Source: a bacterium
Lineage (GTDB): Bacteria; Planctomycetota; UBA11346
Direction of reading: 5' to 3'
NCBI GenBank assembly: GCA_020047915.1
Contig: JAIFND010000013.1
Span: forward strand, 1-35,440
DNA length: 35,440 nt
Shown here: piece after piece, positions 31,819 to 35,440 of the stretch
Position numbering within the stretch: position 1 is the first letter of the stretch
Layout: each line of letters begins with the position of its first letter
Program-made: the position numbers and the translations under genes
Notes under the pieces: generated by a model
Seen by the model: only the letters and a program-made list of their open reading frames with translations
Databases searched by the model: none
What the model was told of the DNA's origin: nothing

Positions 31819-34800
31819 GTGACCGCCTCCAGCACCCACGGTACGCAACCCGGCGGATCCGACGTCGAACGCACCATCGGCGGCGTCGATTCCGCCGCCG
31901 CCGTATCCATCCCGCTGGCCCCGCCCGAGCGCGGCTACCGCGTCGAACGGCTGCTCGGCAAGGGCGGCGAGGGCGAGGTGCACCAGGCGTTGCAGCTCGC
32001 CTTCGGCCGCGCCGTCGCCGTCAAATCCCTGCGCAACCCCACCCCCGATCCGCGCCAGATCCGCCGCTTCCGCGCCGAGGCCGCGGTCACCGCCCTGCTG
32101 GAACATCCCAACATCATCCCGGTCCACGACCTGCGGGTCGCCGAAGACGACCGGCTGCAACTGGTGATGAAACGGGTCAGCGGGCAGACCTGGCGGGGCC
32201 TGCTCGATGGCGCTCCGCCCGGACCTGGCCGCCGGCCACTCAACGGCGAGGAGCACATCGAGGTGCTGCTGAAGGTCTGCGACGCGGTGTCCTTCGCGCA
32301 CAGCCGCGGCATCCTGCACCGCGACCTGAAGCCCGAGAACGTGATGGTCGGCGAGCACGGCGAGGTGCTGGTGATGGATTGGGGCTGCGCCTGCCACGTC
32401 GGTCCGACCGCCCCGCATCCCGACATCCCCGTGCTGACCGCCCTGAGCGGGGTCAGCGGCACGCCGGCCTACGTGTCGCCCGAGCAGGCGCGCGGCGAGC
32501 ACGCCGCGTGCGGGGCATGGACCGACGTCTACCTGCTGGGCGGCATCCTCTACCGCATGCTGACCGGCAGTCCGCCACACCGCGCCACCGGCGTGCAGCA
32601 GGCGATTGCCCAAGCCGCGCGCGGAGAGCCGGTCGAAGACCCGTCGCAACGCGCCGGACGCAAGGTGCCTGGCGAACTGGCGCGCATCGCCATGGATGCG
32701 CTGCATCCGGATCCGGCCCGCCGCCTGCGTACGGTCAGCGAAATCGCCACCGCCATCCGCCGCTACGTCGAACACCGCGAAGTCCACCGCCTGCTCGCCG
32801 AGGCGCGTCGCCAGCACGAACTGGGCAAGGCCGGTGGAGCCGACAGCGACGATGCCTACCGCCGCGCGATCGGTGCCGTCGAACAGGCGGTGCAACTCTG
32901 GCCAGAGCAGGCCACCGCCCGTCGCCTGTTCGTCGAGATCGGCCTCGACTCCGCCCGTCACGCCATCGCGGCCGGCTCGTTCCGCGTCGGGCGTCGGCAG
33001 GCGCAGGCGGTGGTCGCCGAAAGCGAGCGCCTTGGTGACGGCGCCAACGCCGAGACCGCGACCAAGATCGTGGCGCTGGCCGACCTGCGCGACCGGCAGG
33101 CGCGCGGCCGCGAGGCCCAGGCGCGCAGCATGCGTCGCCTCGCCGTCGGCGGCGCCGTGGTCGCCGGCCTGGCCCTGGTCGTCGGCCTGCTCGCGGTCTG
33201 GCGCGAAAGCACACAGACCGCCCAGGCGCTCGCCGCCGCCCAGGCCAACCTCGAACGCGCCGAGCAGGAGCGCGCCGCCCGGGTCGAGGGCGAACGCCTG
33301 GCCGCACCGGCCCTGCTGTCGCAGGCCCGCGAGCTGGCCCTGCAGCGCAAGTACGATGAAGGCCTGCAGCTGGCGCTGGCCGCGCAGGGCTTCGCGCCCG
33401 AGGATGCGGCCGCACCTCTGATCGCCGCCCAGCTGCTGATCGCTGCCGGCCGGCGCACCGAGGCGATCACCGCCCTCGACCAGGCTCTCGCCCTGCGCCC
33501 CGATCCGCTGGTCGGCGAACTGCGCCAGCTCTGCCTCGCCCCGCCGGCCGACGCCGACGCGCGCATCGCCGAGACGTTGGTGCGTCTCGGCGCGGGGGCG
33601 ATGACCGGGGGCCTCAACCTCGCGGCCGAGAAGAAGGCGCAGTTGGCGCGCAGTCAGTTGACGGCCAGCTGGCCAAAGCTCGCTCCGCGCAACATCACCG
33701 CCCTTCCCGACGGCACCCTCACTGTGCGTCTGAGCCGCGGCGACTGCGAGATCGACAGTCTCGAACCGTTGCGCGGACTGCCGATCTCCAACCTCGACCT
33801 CTCCGGCCAGGACCGCGTGCGCGACCTGGCGCCGCTTGCCTCGCTGCCGCTCACCAGCCTGATCCTGAACGGCTGCGCCGCCAAGGACCTTGCCCCGCTC
33901 GCCGGGCTGCGGCTGCGCCGACTGTCCGCCGGGACGCATGTCCTGGATGCCGCGGACCGGCTGCACGGCATGCCGCTGGAGGCGCTCGACCTGACCTGGA
34001 GCGGCCAGGACTCGCTCGCGGCCTTGGCTGGCCTGCCGCTGCGCGAACTGCGCCTCTACGGCTGCGACGTCCTGGCCGACATCTCCGCTGCGGCGGCCAT
34101 GCCGCTCGAGGTCCTGGCGCTGGAGGCGAATGGCAATCGCCCGGGCGGTCCACTCAACGATCTACGCCCCCTGCGCGGCAAACCGCTGCGCGACCTGTCC
34201 CTGCTGTGGCAGCGTGGCGTCACCGAACTGGCGCCACTGCAGGGCGCTCCGCTCGGCCGCGTTGCGCTGACCGGAACCGCGATCGCCAACCTGGCGCCGA
34301 TCGCCCAGCCGGCGCTGCGCAGCCTGCTGATCAGCGAGACCGCGGTCGCCGAGCTCAAGCCGCTGCTCGGCCTTCAGCTCGACACCCTCGAACTCTCCCC
34401 GCAGCGCATCCGCTCGCCGCTCGCCGATCTGCGGCGGATCACATCCCTGCGCCTGGTCAACGGCCTGGCGCGCGACGACTTCATCCGCTGGTGCGACCTG
34501 CAACGGGCGATCGTCGCCGCCAACCCGGACTACGCCTGGAACGGCCGGGCGGTGTACAAGGACGGGAAGCCCAGCGAACTGCGCTTCAGCAGCGGACTGC
34601 GCACGGCCGATCAGCTGCGCGGACTGCCTCTCTCCCTGCTCGAACTGTCCTACTGCCAGGTCGCTGATCTGGCGCCGCTCGCCGGCCTGCCGTTGATCGA
34701 GCTCAACCTGTCGCGCAACAAGGCGAGCGACCTGAGGCCGCTCGCCGGCCTGCGCTCGCTGCGCCGGCTGAACCTGGTCGGCTGCCCGGTCGAGGATCTG

Positions 34801-34971
34801 CGTCCGCTCGCCAAGCTGCAGTTGGAAAGCATCGCCTTCTCGCCGCGCGCCAAGCTCGTCGGCGTCGAGGTGCTGCGCGGCATGTCCACGCTGAAACATC
34901 TTAGCGCCGGCGGACCGAGCCTCTCCCCGACCCAATTCTGGTCGGCCTGGGATCGCGGGGAGATCAAATAG
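31819..34971 (+). CDS. Ser/Thr protein kinase with central TM segment and C-terminal leucine-rich repeats
   Basis: LLGKGGEGEVHQA, VAVKSL, ILHRDLKPENVMV, VMDWGCA (DWG for DFG), SPEQARGE; TM VGGAVVAGLALVVGLLAVW; LRR region DLAPLASLPLTSLILNGCAAKDLAPLAGL... Start uncertain: ORF start 31765 lies inside element E2, GTG 31819 preferred. Confidence 0.88.
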   Translation: MTASSTHGTQPGGSDVERTIGGVDSAAAVSIPLAPPERGYRVERLLGKGGEGEVHQALQLAFGRAVAVKSLRNPTPDPRQIRRFRAEAAVTALLEHPNIIPVHDLRVAEDDRLQLVMKRVSGQTWRGLLDGAPPGPGRRPLNGEEHIEVLLKVCDAVSFAHSRGILHRDLKPENVMVGEHGEVLVMDWGCACHVGPTAPHPDIPVLTALSGVSGTPAYVSPEQARGEHAACGAWTDVYLLGGILYRMLTGSPPHRATGVQQAIAQAARGEPVEDPSQRAGRKVPGELARIAMDALHPDPARRLRTVSEIATAIRRYVEHREVHRLLAEARRQHELGKAGGADSDDAYRRAIGAVEQAVQLWPEQATARRLFVEIGLDSARHAIAAGSFRVGRRQAQAVVAESERLGDGANAETATKIVALADLRDRQARGREAQARSMRRLAVGGAVVAGLALVVGLLAVWRESTQTAQALAAAQANLERAEQERAARVEGERLAAPALLSQARELALQRKYDEGLQLALAAQGFAPEDAAAPLIAAQLLIAAGRRTEAITALDQALALRPDPLVGELRQLCLAPPADADARIAETLVRLGAGAMTGGLNLAAEKKAQLARSQLTASWPKLAPRNITALPDGTLTVRLSRGDCEIDSLEPLRGLPISNLDLSGQDRVRDLAPLASLPLTSLILNGCAAKDLAPLAGLRLRRLSAGTHVLDAADRLHGMPLEALDLTWSGQDSLAALAGLPLRELRLYGCDVLADISAAAAMPLEVLALEANGNRPGGPLNDLRPLRGKPLRDLSLLWQRGVTELAPLQGAPLGRVALTGTAIANLAPIAQPALRSLLISETAVAELKPLLGLQLDTLELSPQRIRSPLADLRRITSLRLVNGLARDDFIRWCDLQRAIVAANPDYAWNGRAVYKDGKPSELRFSSGLRTADQLRGLPLSLLELSYCQVADLAPLAGLPLIELNLSRNKASDLRPLAGLRSLRRLNLVGCPVEDLRPLAKLQLESIAFSPRAKLVGVEVLRGMSTLKHLSAGGPSLSPTQFWSAWDRGEIK

Positions 34972-35033
34972 AGGTCCGTCCTTGGCCCGCCTTGCCGGTT
35001 GCCAGCCCCTCCCGCTGCAGACAAACCCCTCCC

Positions 35034-35440
35034 GTGGAAGCAGCTACAACACCGACCTCTTTGTACCGCCGGGCGGTGGAGGACTTCAACGTCATCAGCG
35101 AGCGTGAGAGCGGAAAATTCCGCATCTCCCTGTTTAACCTGAATGACCACCTCGTCCTGCGCCTCGAGGGCGTGGTCAGCCAGCAGAGTTCGCTGCCGCT
35201 GGTGGACAAGGTCAAACCGATCCTCGCCGAGCAGCGCACCCGCAGCCTGATCGTCGATCTCAGCCTGTGCGAACAGCTCAACTCGGCCGCCATCGGGCTG
35301 ATCGCCTTCTGCACCATGGAGATGGGCCGGCGCCAGGCGAAGACCTACCTGGTGCGGCCAAAGCCGCAGGTCGCCAGCATGCTGAAGGTGCTGGGCGCAG
35401 ACCGCACCATGACGGTGGTGGCGAGCATCGACGAGATACC
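35034..35440 (+). CDS. STAS-domain (anti-sigma-factor-antagonist-like) protein, partial at window end
   Basis: Open frame to the window edge: ...FRISLFNLNDHLVLRLEGVVSQQSSLPLVDKVKPILAEQRTRSLIVDLSLCEQLNSAAIGLIAFCTMEMGRRQAKTYLVRPKPQVASMLKVLGADRTMTVV. Start codon uncertain. Confidence 0.75.
   Translation, partial: MEAATTPTSLYRRAVEDFNVISERESGKFRISLFNLNDHLVLRLEGVVSQQSSLPLVDKVKPILAEQRTRSLIVDLSLCEQLNSAAIGLIAFCTMEMGRRQAKTYLVRPKPQVASMLKVLGADRTMTVVASIDEI

Noticed and set aside
31645-33966. 773-aa minus-strand ORF
   Set aside because: Antisense shadow of the LRR kinase with no recognisable motifs, and it reads through element E2.

Overview
High-GC bacterial chromosomal window. The N-terminal-kinase/C-terminal-LRR architecture and other gene content suggest a Planctomycetota/PVC-like organism, but that is an inference. 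It holds about 26 protein-coding genes, mostly housekeeping: CPBP protease, guaB, guaA, Ogl/TolB-like propeller, nadA, S8 peptidase with P-domain, secDF fusion, yajC, tig, rpiB, a eukaryotic-type HIS6/HisA, Gpx, a PfkB kinase translationally coupled to a mannitol-P-dehydrogenase/D-lyxose-isomerase fusion, an SPFH protein with a 36-aa membrane miniprotein, uppP, tmk, a spermidine-synthase-like protein, a histidine phosphatase, two Ser/Thr kinases (one with LRRs), an S1C protease and a partial STAS protein. No RNA gene, CRISPR array or transposase was recognised. The most striking signal is not a protein. Nine long imperfect hairpins (about 70-180 bp) sit in nearly every sizeable intergenic gap. 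Their arms are built from short tandem words with a period of 7 nt (GAGCTTT, GCGGAAG, GAACGCC) or about 9 nt (CGACTTTGM, CTCTGGTSN). They fall into five sequence families, three of them multicopy within this window, and multicopy families C and E also share sequence beyond the repeated word. I propose these as one structural class of dispersed intergenic element, whether regulatory RNA, terminator or MITE/REP-like. All calls were made by eye from the sequence; no database searches were run.
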